NCBI GenBank assembly: GCA_029553955.1
Contig: JAKPJZ010000028.1
Location: 1 to 34,110, forward strand
DNA: 34,110 bases
Direction of reading: 5' to 3'
Source: Chloroflexota bacterium
GTDB lineage: Bacteria > Chloroflexota > Anaerolineae > SpSt-313
Positions 7,612-15,740 of this stretch are shown one piece after another (the stretch's first letter is position 1; each line of letters starts with the position of its first letter). The notes beneath the pieces were generated by a model, which saw only the letters and a program-made list of their open reading frames with translations, was not told the origin of the DNA and did not search any database. The translations under genes and the position numbers were made by a program.

Positions 7612-7681
7612 AACAAGTCTCTCAACAGTGCAGCGCAGCAATCCCCAACGCCCGCTGCGAAGGCGAAGGGAGGAGATAGGC

Positions 7682-8566
7682 ATGGCGCACATGACTGCAC
7701 ACGGGCAGGCCGTGGCCTGGTGGCGCTCCAAGACCTTCGGCAGGATCATCCACGACGTCGTCGTCTACACGCTGCTGACGGCGCTGAGCATTGTCTTTCT
7801 GTTCCCCTTCTTCTGGATGCTCTCTTCGGCGCTCAAGGCGCAGTGGCAGATCTTTATCTGGCCGCCGCAGTGGATCCCCAACCCGATCATGTGGCAGGAC
7901 TTTCGCGATGCCCTGGCCAACCCCCTGCTGCCGTTCCCGCTCTTCTTTCGCAACACCATGATCATCGAGATCGCGGTGCTCATCGGCCGCCTCGCCTCGT
8001 GTACCCTGGTGGCCTATGGCTTTGCCCGACTCGAGGCGCCGGGCAAGAACCTGCTCTTCGGCCTCCTGCTGGCCTCGCTGATGCTGCCCGGCTCGGTGAC
8101 GATGATCCCCAAGTTCATCCTCTTCAACAAGCTGGGTTGGGTGAACACCTTCCTGCCGCTCACCGTGCCCGCCTACCTGGGCGAGGCCTATGCCATCTTT
8201 TTGATGCGCCAGTTCTTCCTCTCCCTGCCGCGCGAGCTGGAGGAGGCCGCGCGTATCGACGGCGCGAGCACGCTGCAAGTGATTACGCAGATCATCGTCC
8301 CGCTGAGCATGCCGGTGCTGACGGTCATCGCCATCCTGACCTTCAAGGACAATTGGAACGACTTTATGGGTCCGCTGATCTACCTCAACGACGCCCGGCT
8401 CTACACCCTCTCGGTGGGCCTGGCCTTCTTCAATGGCCAGTACGACGTGCAGTTGAACCTGCTCATGGCGGCCTCGGTCGTCGTCATGCTGCCCCTGGTC
8501 GTGGTATTCTCTATCGCCCAGCGGGCCTTTGTCGAAGGTATCACGCTCACGGGGCTGAAGGGATAG
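7682..8566 (+). CDS. Sugar ABC transporter permease, MalG/UgpE type
   Basis: The 294-aa protein is the second CUT1 permease. It has an N-terminal membrane segment (YTLLTALSIVFLFPFFWMLSSALK), further segments, and the EAA loop EEAARIDGASTLQVITQIIVPL. The ATG at 7682 is preceded by GGGAGGAGA at good spacing. It forms the heterodimeric membrane channel with the protein encoded at 6515. The next gene encodes a glycoside-hydrolase-like enzyme, after a 98-bp palindrome. The imported sugar is not identifiable from sequence alone. Confidence 0.93.
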   Translation: MAHMTAHGQAVAWWRSKTFGRIIHDVVVYTLLTALSIVFLFPFFWMLSSALKAQWQIFIWPPQWIPNPIMWQDFRDALANPLLPFPLFFRNTMIIEIAVLIGRLASCTLVAYGFARLEAPGKNLLFGLLLASLMLPGSVTMIPKFILFNKLGWVNTFLPLTVPAYLGEAYAIFLMRQFFLSLPRELEEAARIDGASTLQVITQIIVPLSMPVLTVIAILTFKDNWNDFMGPLIYLNDARLYTLSVGLAFFNGQYDVQLNLLMAASVVVMLPLVVVFSIAQRAFVEGITLTGLKG

Positions 8567-8574
8567 AGCCGGCC

Positions 8575-8672
8575 GGGGTTTTGGTGGGTTGGTTGGCGCC
8601 ACCGGCTGCCCCTGGCGCGCCCGCGGGCGCGCCAGGGGCAGCCGGTGGCGCCAACCAACCCACCAAAACCCC
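8575..8672. repeat. 98-bp perfect palindrome (CCCGCGGG family)
   Basis: Bases 8575-8623 and 8624-8672 are exact reverse complements with no loop. The centre is CCCGCGGG (8620-8627). The arm begins GGGGTTTTGGTGGGTTGG and ends GCCCCTGGCGCG before the centre. It starts 9 nt after the stop codon of the second permease. The middle block CGCCACCGGCT is unlike that of the other copies, yet both arms agree. Confidence 0.95.
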
Positions 8673-8767
8673 AAAAGAGGCTCATACCGGGCTGGTGCGG
8701 AGCGCTTGGGCCGGTCCGGCGGCATGGGAGCTGCCTCTGCTTGTCACACTCTGGATAGGATGCGTTC

Positions 8768-10840
8768 ATGGACACTCTCTGCTTGCCATCCGACTATTAT
8801 CACTGCTTCCTGGGCAATGGCTTGGATGCCGTGCTCGTCGGCCCCACCGGCTCCATGGTCGCCGAGAGGGTCGGCGTCGACCGCTGCTATTGGTACAAGG
8901 CCGACCGCTACTACGCCGAGGACCGCCTGGTCCACGTCGCCGGGCGCTTTCCGCTGGACCGGCCGCTCAAGCACGCGCCCGGGTCGGGCTGGTACGAGGT
9001 GGCGCCGCTGGGCCGCACCTGGTACGAGGTGCGCTGGCAGGGCGGGCCGCTGGCGCTGCGGGCGAGCCGCCAGCGCTTCGCGCCGGGCGAGGCCACGCTC
9101 TACTCCGAGCTGGACTATGGCGCCGTGCGCGCCCAAGCGGTGACCTTCCTGCACGCCACGCGCTCGCTGCTGGTCGAGCGCTACGTCTTTGACCGCGAGG
9201 TGGAGCTGCGCGCCTGGATGGGCCCGGGCGTCTGGGTGGAAGAGGGCTGGGATACTGACCCCTTCTACGCCGTGCAGATGCGCGCTGACGCGGCCGAGGG
9301 CCGCTACGACCTGGGCGAGACGGGGGGCTCGCTGGCCCTGCGCCTCGTGCCTGCGCCCGAAGGTTATGGCGCCTGCGGCCGCGACCGCTGGCTGAGCGCG
9401 CGCGGCCGCGTCTTTGAAAAGTACTTTTGCATCGTCGACGACCGCCAGGGCCCGCTCGACGTGACGGCCCTCGACGAGGCGCTGGGCTACGACGCCCTGC
9501 GCGCCGAGCATCGGGCCTGCTGGCGCGGTTACGCCGCCGCCTCGCGCATCCGCATCCCCGATGCACAGTTCCAGCGGACCTACGAGGCCAGCATGGCCCA
9601 CTTCAAGGCCATGCAGAACCGCGCCTCGGGGGGCCTGCCGGTGAACAACCTGCGGCGTACCTGGTCGTCGCACGTCTTTTGGGACTCCTACTTTATCCAG
9701 CGCGCCCTGCTCGAGGCCAACCACCGCGCCGAGGCGCTCGAGGCCTGCCGCTTCCTGCAGCGCACCATTGAGCCGGCGCGCCGCCACGCCCGCGACGAGT
9801 TCGGCTGCGACGGATTAAAGTGGGATTGGGAGATCACCCACGACGGCCGCAAGGCCTATGGCGCGCTGCTGCATATGAAGGACCAGGTGCACAACAACGC
9901 CTCCTACGCCAACGAGATCTGGCAATACTACGAGTTCACCCAGGATGCGGCGCTGCTCGGCGAGTTCTACCCCATCCTCGAAGGTATCGCCCGCTTCTTC
10001 CTGGCCTGCATCGTCGAGCCGCCAGGGGAGGGCGACGGCGTGCGTGCCGTGGTGGGCGTGCACGAGAGCCCGGTGCGCGTGCGCAACGAGGGCATGACCC
10101 TGGCCGGCACCATCGCCCTGCTGCGCCACACCGCCAACGCCGCGCGCATCCTGGGCTTGGAGTCGCCCTTCAGCCGCCGCTGCGCCGAGGCGGCCCCGCG
10201 GCTGGTGCCGGCGCTCGACCGGCTCTACAACGGCCGCTTCTTTGAGTCGGCCGAGGGCTCGGGCACGATGAACCTGAGCTCGCTGGCGCCCATGTACCCC
10301 ATGCAGGTGATGCCCTATGGCGACCCGCGCAGCCGGGCGACCGCGCGGGCCTACCTGGCGCAGTACATGGAGCGCCTGGCCGGCCATACCTCGCCATGGG
10401 CGGCCGGCGTGCTGGCCACCGTGCTGGCGCGTCAGGGCGAGGGCGACGCTGCCTGGCTCGCCATCGAGACGGCGCGGCCAACCATCTGCTGCTTCGGCGG
10501 CATGACCGAGGTGCTGGAGCATGGCCGGTGGAACATGCAGTATTTTGGCACCGCCCAGGGCGCCATCTGCACCGCCATCCATAGCCTGCTCTTGCAGGCC
10601 GAAGGCAGTGAGGTGCGCCTCTTCCCCGCGCTGCCGCAGGGGTGGCGCCAGGCTGAGTTCGACCGTCTGCTGGCCGCGGGGCTCGAGGTATCGGCCGTGT
10701 ACGCCGGCGGTGAGCGGCCGCCGCAGTGCGCCGTGCGCAACGTGGCCGCGGTGCCCCTTGCGCGCCTGCTGCGCTGTGGGGCCTGGCGTGCGGCCATCAC
10801 CCTGCAGCCGGGCGAGGAACGGGAGGTGACATGGGCCTAG
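8768..10840 (+). CDS. Clan GH-L-like (alpha/alpha)6-barrel glycosidase
   Basis: The 690-aa protein is a carbohydrate-active enzyme related to GH65/GH95-type proteins. An N-terminal beta-rich region (about 1-260) precedes an (alpha/alpha)6 barrel containing RTWSSHVFWDSYFIQRALLEANH, aligned with the FWDTDIF segment of GH65, and VGVHESPVRVRNEG. The C-terminal beta-domain has LFPALPQGW, as in GH95-type enzymes. Glu433 in VHES lies where the GH65 general acid (GPDEYH) would be, but the motif differs, so family and activity are uncertain. No signal peptide is visible, which fits intracellular action on imported sugar. The ATG at 8768 has only a weak upstream AGGAT. Its end overlaps the next gene by 10 nt. 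Confidence 0.75.
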   Translation: MDTLCLPSDYYHCFLGNGLDAVLVGPTGSMVAERVGVDRCYWYKADRYYAEDRLVHVAGRFPLDRPLKHAPGSGWYEVAPLGRTWYEVRWQGGPLALRASRQRFAPGEATLYSELDYGAVRAQAVTFLHATRSLLVERYVFDREVELRAWMGPGVWVEEGWDTDPFYAVQMRADAAEGRYDLGETGGSLALRLVPAPEGYGACGRDRWLSARGRVFEKYFCIVDDRQGPLDVTALDEALGYDALRAEHRACWRGYAAASRIRIPDAQFQRTYEASMAHFKAMQNRASGGLPVNNLRRTWSSHVFWDSYFIQRALLEANHRAEALEACRFLQRTIEPARRHARDEFGCDGLKWDWEITHDGRKAYGALLHMKDQVHNNASYANEIWQYYEFTQDAALLGEFYPILEGIARFFLACIVEPPGEGDGVRAVVGVHESPVRVRNEGMTLAGTIALLRHTANAARILGLESPFSRRCAEAAPRLVPALDRLYNGRFFESAEGSGTMNLSSLAPMYPMQVMPYGDPRSRATARAYLAQYMERLAGHTSPWAAGVLATVLARQGEGDAAWLAIETARPTICCFGGMTEVLEHGRWNMQYFGTAQGAICTAIHSLLLQAEGSEVRLFPALPQGWRQAEFDRLLAAGLEVSAVYAGGERPPQCAVRNVAAVPLARLLRCGAWRAAITLQPGEEREVTWA

Positions 10841-13632
10841 CCACGCCTGCGCGGCGGCCGCGCGCCGCCCTCCTGCTCGCCGTCGCCCTCGTCTCGGCGG
10901 CCGGCCTGGCCTTCGAGATCACGTTGACGCGCATCTTTTCGTTGGTCTTTCAGTACCACTATGCTTTCCTGGCGGTCTCGTTGGCCATCCTGGGCCTGGC
11001 GCTCGGCGCGGCGTTCGTGGGGTGGCGCAAAGCACATGGTGGGGATAGTAGGCAAGTAGGGCGTAGGTACGACTCCAGTCGTCCTCGCAAGGACGGCCAG
11101 CCGCGCCGGGATGCACGCGCTGCTGCTGCCCACGGTGGGAGGTTACCTTCAAAAGGGCGCCGCGAGGCCGGCGTGACCGCCGGAGAAGGAACGACTAGAG
11201 CCAATACCGGTCAAATAGCGGCGCCTCGCCCGTCTCGACGGAGCTGGCGATTGGATATCGCGCCTAGAGGGCGCCCGGCGCCGCAGCGCCCTCTAGGCGC
11301 GACTTGCAGTCGCCCGGCTTATTTGAACGGTGTTGCGACTGGAGTCGTTACTACGACTGCACCTCCGGGCTTGCTCGTGCTTGCCGCCCTCGCCGTGGCC
11401 TATCCGCTCAGCGCCGTGCTGCTGGCCTGGTTGCCCCTCGGCCTCCCGGCGCCGCTGCGGGCGCTGGCCGCACTGCCGCCCTTCATCCTCACCGGCGCCT
11501 TCTCGGCCCTGGCCTTCGCCGCCGCCCCCGGCGAGAGCGGATCCCTCTGTGCCGTCGACCTGGTAGGCGCGGCCGGCGGCACCGCCGTGAGCCTGGGCTT
11601 GCTCGGCGTCGTGGGCGCCTTCAACGTCGCCAGCGCGCTCGGCGTCGTCGTCGCACTGGCGGGGGTGGCCTTTGCAGTATCTCCCCTCTCCCCCGCAGCG
11701 GGCTCGGACGCGCACAGGCCGGCCTCTCCCCTCTCCCCTGCGGGGGAGAGGGGAGAGGCCGGCGCCCTATCCGCCGCTGAGCCTGCAGCGGGAGACGGGG
11801 CGGCAGTGAGCGCCCCTCCGCAGAGCCAGTCCGTGGCGCACACGCCTGTGCGCCCGGCCCATGTGGATGGCGCCACATCGGGGCCGGGCGCGCACGCCTG
11901 CGCACTACGAACTGCCGCCCCTCTGGCCGCTCTTCTCCTCAACGCCGCGCTCCTGGCACTCAACCTCTCGCAAGGCCGGCTCGACCTCACCGCCGCCGGC
12001 CTCGCCGCCGCGCCGCGTGACAAGACCATGGCCCAGGTGCTGGCCGACCCTGCCCAAGAAGCGCGCATCGTCCACACCGCCTGGGACCCCTTCGCCCGTG
12101 TCGACGTGGTGGAGACGAACGACCCCGCGGCCAAGCTCGTCTTCGCTGACGGCGGCGCTGGCAGCTATATGCTGCGCTTCGACGGCGACCTCACGCCGCT
12201 GGCGCCACTGCGCGATACGATCGAGTTCCTGCCCTTCAGCGCCGGCCCCAACGAGCGGACGCTCATTCTCGGGGCGGGCGCCGGCAAGGATGTGCTGTTG
12301 GCCCTGCTCGGCGGCAGCCAGGCCGTCACCGCGGTGGAGGTCAACCCGGCCACGGTGGCGGCCACGCGCCGCTTCGCCGCCTACAATGGCAGCATCCTTG
12401 ATCGGCCCGAGGTGCGCCTGGAGGTGGGCGACGCCCGCACCTTTGTGGAGCGTGACCGCAGCGCCTACGACCTGATCTACCTCAACCTCGTCTACACCCA
12501 AGCCGCCGAGCCTGCCGGCCAGGCCCTGGTGGAGGGCTATGTCTTCACCCGCGAGGCCTTCCGCGCCTGCCTGGCGCGCCTGGCCCCCGGCGGCCGCATG
12601 GCCATCGTCGCACACAGTGCGCTGGAGGGCAGCCGCGCCGCGCTGACCGCTCTGGCCGCCATCGAAGCCGGGGGCAAGCTGCTGCCCCCGGCCACGCGTC
12701 ACCTGGCGCTGCTCATGCTCCCTGCCGGCGACCCGACGCTGCGGCAGACGGTGGCCATCGTGGGCCGCGAGCCGCTCGACGCCGCTGCCGTCACGGCGCT
12801 GCAGCAGGGGGCGGGCCGCCTCGGCCTGACGCCGCTCTTCCTGCCCGGCGTCTTTGAGGCTACACTGCAGCCCCTGCTGGAGGGCATGAGCCTCAGCGAG
12901 TTCGTGGCCGGCGACCCCACCTACGACCTGCGCCCCACCGGCGACGACCGCCCCTTCTTCTTCAAGCTGGACCACGGCCTGCCTGGCCCGCTGGCGCAGG
13001 CGCTCGGCGGCGCGGCGGCGCTGGCGGCACTGCTCGGCCTCGCGGCCCTGCGGCCGGCGCGGCGGCAGGGCTGGGCCGCGGGCCTCGGCTGCGTGGCCCT
13101 CATGGGCGGCGGCTACATGCTGCTCGAGGTGGCGCTGATGCACCGCTTCCACCTGTTGCTGGGCCGGCCGGCGCTGGCCACGGCGGCCGTGCTCGGCGGG
13201 CTCCTCGCCGGCGGCGGCGTGGGCAGCCTCGTGAGCCAGCGCTGGCCCGAGGCTACGCTCGGGCGCCGTGGCGCTATGGCGCTCCTGGCCGGCGCCGCGC
13301 TGGGGCTGGCCGGCTGGCTCGCCCTGCCCCCGCTCGTGGCCGCGCTGCTGCCGGCCGGGCTCGCCTGGCGCGCGCTGGCGGCGGCGGGCCTGGCGACGCT
13401 GATGGGCCTGCCCCTGGGCATACCCTTGCCCAGCGCGCTGCGGCGAGCCGGCGGGCGCAGTGGCGCGGCTACGCCCTGGCTCTGGAGCGTGAACGGCGCC
13501 TTCTCGGCGCTCGGCTCGAGCCTGGCGGTGGCGCTGTCGGTCACCTGGGGCTTTAGCGGGGCCGTGGCGGCGGGGGTGGCCGCCTACCTGGCGGCGGCCG
13601 TATTGTGGCGGCGGATGCTGTCAACGGATTAG
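10831..13632 (+). CDS. Membrane spermidine-synthase-like protein with two repeat-derived inserts
   Basis: The 933-aa protein has N-terminal membrane segments, a Rossmann aminopropyl/methyltransferase-like domain (GAGAGKD from residue 481, VEVNPATV, VGDARTF, YDLIYLNL) and a C-terminal block of membrane segments. This is the layout of membrane-embedded spermidine-synthase-like proteins; the substrate is unknown. The ATG at 10831 sits 4 nt after GGGAGG and overlaps the stop of the preceding gene, implying coupled translation. Two insertions interrupt the N-terminal membrane region: about residues 67-178 (around the 294-bp element at 11062-11355) and about 282-365 (containing the hairpin at 11718-11763). 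Both are basic or Ala/Pro-rich and unlike membrane protein. The frame stays open throughout. Whether the protein is functional is unclear. Confidence 0.75.
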   Translation: MGLATPARRPRAALLLAVALVSAAGLAFEITLTRIFSLVFQYHYAFLAVSLAILGLALGAAFVGWRKAHGGDSRQVGRRYDSSRPRKDGQPRRDARAAAAHGGRLPSKGRREAGVTAGEGTTRANTGQIAAPRPSRRSWRLDIAPRGRPAPQRPLGATCSRPAYLNGVATGVVTTTAPPGLLVLAALAVAYPLSAVLLAWLPLGLPAPLRALAALPPFILTGAFSALAFAAAPGESGSLCAVDLVGAAGGTAVSLGLLGVVGAFNVASALGVVVALAGVAFAVSPLSPAAGSDAHRPASPLSPAGERGEAGALSAAEPAAGDGAAVSAPPQSQSVAHTPVRPAHVDGATSGPGAHACALRTAAPLAALLLNAALLALNLSQGRLDLTAAGLAAAPRDKTMAQVLADPAQEARIVHTAWDPFARVDVVETNDPAAKLVFADGGAGSYMLRFDGDLTPLAPLRDTIEFLPFSAGPNERTLILGAGAGKDVLLALLGGSQAVTAVEVNPATVAATRRFAAYNGSILDRPEVRLEVGDARTFVERDRSAYDLIYLNLVYTQAAEPAGQALVEGYVFTREAFRACLARLAPGGRMAIVAHSALEGSRAALTALAAIEAGGKLLPPATRHLALLMLPAGDPTLRQTVAIVGREPLDAAAVTALQQGAGRLGLTPLFLPGVFEATLQPLLEGMSLSEFVAGDPTYDLRPTGDDRPFFFKLDHGLPGPLAQALGGAAALAALLGLAALRPARRQGWAAGLGCVALMGGGYMLLEVALMHRFHLLLGRPALATAAVLGGLLAGGGVGSLVSQRWPEATLGRRGAMALLAGAALGLAGWLALPPLVAALLPAGLAWRALAAAGLATLMGLPLGIPLPSALRRAGGRSGAATPWLWSVNGAFSALGSSLAVALSVTWGFSGAVAAGVAAYLAAAVLWRRMLSTD
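11062..11355. repeat. 294-bp inverted-repeat element inserted in frame
   Basis: Ends at 11062-11081 and 11336-11355 are about 18/20 inverted repeats sharing ACGACTCCAGTCG. Inside is a perfect 17-bp stem (11258-11274 with 11286-11302, TCGCGCCTAGAGGGCGC and its complement). The length is exactly 98 codons, and no stop arises in the host frame. It separates the second and third membrane segments of the host protein. Confidence 0.75.
11718..11763. repeat. 21-bp-stem hairpin in the second in-frame insert
   Basis: Arms 11718-11738 and 11743-11763 are perfect complements (GCCGGCCTCTCCCCTCTCCC and its reverse) around TGCG. A related C-rich word precedes it at 11681-11693. A weaker hairpin with GTGCGCCCGGCCC-type arms lies at 11848-11895. 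Together they make up a repeat-derived insert at about 11676-11925 that encodes Ala/Pro/Ser-rich protein. Confidence 0.8.
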
Positions 13633-13705
13633 GGGAACGGATTGAACGGATGCGCTCGCCGCGGGGAGCGCATCCGTTCAATCCGTTCCCCTAATCCGTT
13701 GACAG
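13618..13705. repeat. 88-bp palindrome overlapping a gene's 3' end
   Basis: Bases 13618-13661 pair with 13662-13705, the only mismatch being 13658/13665 near the centre (CCGCGG core). The left arm contains the last codons and the TAG (13630-13632) of the membrane spermidine-synthase-like gene. The arms contain the word AACGGATTGAACGGATGCGC, unlike the GGGGTTTT family. I see no gene in the 140 bp up to the next start. Confidence 0.9.
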
Positions 13706-13845
13706 TTCCACTCAGGCGAGCGAGCTCGGGCGGTTGCGGCGCCGCGCCGGGAGCAGGCGAGGCCCCAGCTCGCTTGGTTGGGTGTATGTGCGGGTTGGCC
13801 GCTCTTGCGCTCGCTGGGGAGTCCACCGGCGACGAGGAGGCAAAC

Positions 13846-15042
13846 ATGCAGATCGGCGTCATCTCACCGCAGGATTGGGGTTGGCCCAGCTACCCCGGCA
13901 CGTCCGACGTGCCCATTGACGGCGTGGGCGCCTCGCCGGCCGAGCTGGAGCGGCGGGTGCGCGCCGGCACCTACGAGTGGCTGCTCGCCCAGTTCGACGA
14001 GCAGGCGGGGGCCTTTCACGGCTTTTACAGCGCCCCCGAGCGCCGGCTGGAGCCGCCGCAGACGGTGAACCTCATCGCGCCCTGGCAGCTCCTGGCCGCC
14101 TACGACCGCTATCACGATGGGGCGCTGCTGGCCACGGCGCGCCGCGCTGCCGATTGGTTCTACCGCCACTTTGTCGTCAGCCACCCCATGAGCGTGGTCA
14201 TGGGCGGCGTGCGCGAGGGCGCGGCGTCAGACGAACTGTGGACCAAATTCGCCGCCGAGTATGTGATCCTCTGTGTGGGGCTGCACCGCCGCACAGGTGA
14301 GGAAGCGTACCTGCGGCGGGCGCACGAGAGTGCGGGGTTCCTGCTGCAGGCGGCGCGGCACGGCTGTGCGCCCAAGTACAACACGCGCACCAGCGCCTGG
14401 CAAGAGCTGGGCTGGCAGTCGTTCGGGCGCGCGGTGGAGGCCTGCTTGGAGCTGGAGCGGGCCACGGTCGAGCCGCTGTGGCGCGAGCGCGCCCTGCGCT
14501 GGGGCGAGTTGGGCCTGGGCCTGCAGGCCGGCGACGGCGGCTTTTACCTCATCGACGGCGAGTACTTTAACACCGACCTCGCCGCCGATGAGCTGCGCGC
14601 GCTCACCTTCCTCTACGAGCGCACGGGCGGCCAGGACTTTCTCGGCGCAGCGCAGCGCTTTGCCGCCTGGCTCCTCGCACGGCAGCGGCCCGACGGCGCC
14701 TGGCCACTCACCATCGACCGCGACGATAACGTCGTCGTGGCCACGGTGGGGCCGGGCGACGTGCCCAACATCGCCATCGCCCTGCTGCGGCTGTTCGCGG
14801 TGACCGGCGAGCCGCGCTATCGCCAGGCTGCGCTCGCGGCCTCCCGCTACTCGCTGTCGGTGCAGGCAACGCCGGGCAGCACCCATCCCTACCTCGATGA
14901 TCCCCATGTGCGCTGGGGCTTTTGGTCGTGGGACCCCTACTACGACTATACCCTCTCGGCCGACCAGAGCACCCACCACGTGCGCGGCATGATCTTCCTT
15001 CTGGACTCCCAGAGCCCCATGTTGACACCTTGGCCGACATGA
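13846..15042 (+). CDS. Six-hairpin (alpha/alpha)6-barrel protein, function unassigned
   Basis: The 398-aa protein has repeated helical-hairpin segments with aromatic/Gly-rich connections (YHDGALLATARRAADWFYRHF, FAAEYVILCVGLHRRTGEEAYLRRAHESAGFLL, LTFLYERTGGQDFLGAAQRFAAWLL, RPDGAWPL). This is the pattern of six-hairpin glycosidase-like proteins (GH88/GH105, epimerase and related folds). A specific family is not recognised. No signal peptide is seen. The ATG at 13846 has GAGGAGG 6 nt upstream. It follows the sugar genes on the same strand, so processing of a released sugar or glycan fragment is a reasonable inference. An ATGA overlap links its stop to an in-frame ATG of the next open frame. Confidence 0.7.
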   Translation: MQIGVISPQDWGWPSYPGTSDVPIDGVGASPAELERRVRAGTYEWLLAQFDEQAGAFHGFYSAPERRLEPPQTVNLIAPWQLLAAYDRYHDGALLATARRAADWFYRHFVVSHPMSVVMGGVREGAASDELWTKFAAEYVILCVGLHRRTGEEAYLRRAHESAGFLLQAARHGCAPKYNTRTSAWQELGWQSFGRAVEACLELERATVEPLWRERALRWGELGLGLQAGDGGFYLIDGEYFNTDLAADELRALTFLYERTGGQDFLGAAQRFAAWLLARQRPDGAWPLTIDRDDNVVVATVGPGDVPNIAIALLRLFAVTGEPRYRQAALAASRYSLSVQATPGSTHPYLDDPHVRWGFWSWDPYYDYTLSADQSTHHVRGMIFLLDSQSPMLTPWPT

Positions 15043-15049
15043 GTAGAAT
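15022..15049 (+). promoter_or_regulatory. Promoter inside the 3' end of the preceding gene
   Basis: A perfect TTGACA (15022-15027), a 16-bp spacer and TAGAAT (15044-15049) form a good sigma-70 promoter. Transcription would start near 15056, leaving a leader of about 25 nt before the GTG at 15081. This supports the GTG as the start and separate expression of the small downstream gene. Confidence 0.65.
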
Positions 15050-15080
15050 AGTGCACATAACATGTCTGGGAGAAATCGCC

Positions 15081-15659
15081 GTGCTCGGCAGCGACCGCAA
15101 ATGGCGCTCGCGGGAGGCGCTCGCCGCTCTGATCCGGGGCCATCTGGCCCGCTACCCAGCCGCGGAGCCACGCGACATCTACAAGCTTCTCTACCAGGGC
15201 GTGCTGGGTCCGGAGCACCTGATCGCCTCGCCCGATGCCTTCGCGGCGCGCCTGCACGAGGAATTGGGCCCTCTCGAGCCCACCGAGAACGAGCCGCTCT
15301 GGGAGCCGCTGCGCCCCGATGGCCTCTTGGGCCGGCTGAACCTGCGGCCCTACAAGGCGCGCGGTGGCGACTCGGAGCGCCTCGTCGAGGCCTGTCTGCG
15401 CACGGCCTACATGCGCTGGGGCACGCCCGAGGAGCTGCGGCGCGCCTGGGATACGTTCACCATCCTTGTCCGCGAGGGCACTTGGCCCGCCATGTCACTG
15501 GGCCGAGTCGAGGTCCTCACCCGCTACCTGGTCCTGCATGGCTACCCGGCCATGCACCACTCGTCGCTCTACCGGCGCAGCCATGCCCCCGCCTATCGCC
15601 TCGTCGCCACCCGCTGGACGGGGATGCTACGCGTGCTCGGCTTCTGGCCGGCGCTCTAG
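15081..15659 (+). CDS. Hypothetical protein of about 192 aa
   Basis: I do not recognise this protein. It is soluble-looking, rich in Arg, Leu and Trp, with motifs RDIYKLLYQGVLGPEHLI near the N-terminus and GYPAMHHSSLYRRSHAPAYR near the C-terminus, and has no membrane segment or signal. The GTG at 15081 is chosen because GGGAGA lies 7 nt upstream and the promoter at 15022-15049 would start transcription after the alternative ATG at 15039. The ATG version (206 aa) would instead overlap the upstream stop by ATGA and be translationally coupled. The TAG (15657-15659) lies inside an 86-bp palindrome shared with the convergent gene. Confidence 0.75.
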   Translation: MLGSDRKWRSREALAALIRGHLARYPAAEPRDIYKLLYQGVLGPEHLIASPDAFAARLHEELGPLEPTENEPLWEPLRPDGLLGRLNLRPYKARGGDSERLVEACLRTAYMRWGTPEELRRAWDTFTILVREGTWPAMSLGRVEVLTRYLVLHGYPAMHHSSLYRRSHAPAYRLVATRWTGMLRVLGFWPAL

Positions 15660-15740
15660 TGAATAGTGGGATAAAGGAGAGAGCCTCCGGCGGCCCGCGG
15701 GCCGCCGGAGGCTCTCTCCTTTATCCCACTATTCACTAGA
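15655..15740. terminator. 86-bp perfect palindrome containing two convergent stop codons
   Basis: Bases 15655-15697 and 15698-15740 are exact reverse complements centred on CCCGCGGG (15694-15701). The plus-strand TAG (15657-15659) and the minus-strand TAG (complement of 15736-15738) lie at mirror-image positions in the two arms. A bidirectional termination or 3'-end stabilising role is the natural reading between convergent genes. There is no clear U-tract, so the termination role is inferred. Confidence 0.75.

Noticed and set aside
6397..8672. Palindromes as ends of a composite transposon
   Set aside because: Copies at 6397 and 8575 flank the permease genes but have different middle sequences, no transposase lies between them, and further copies occur elsewhere.
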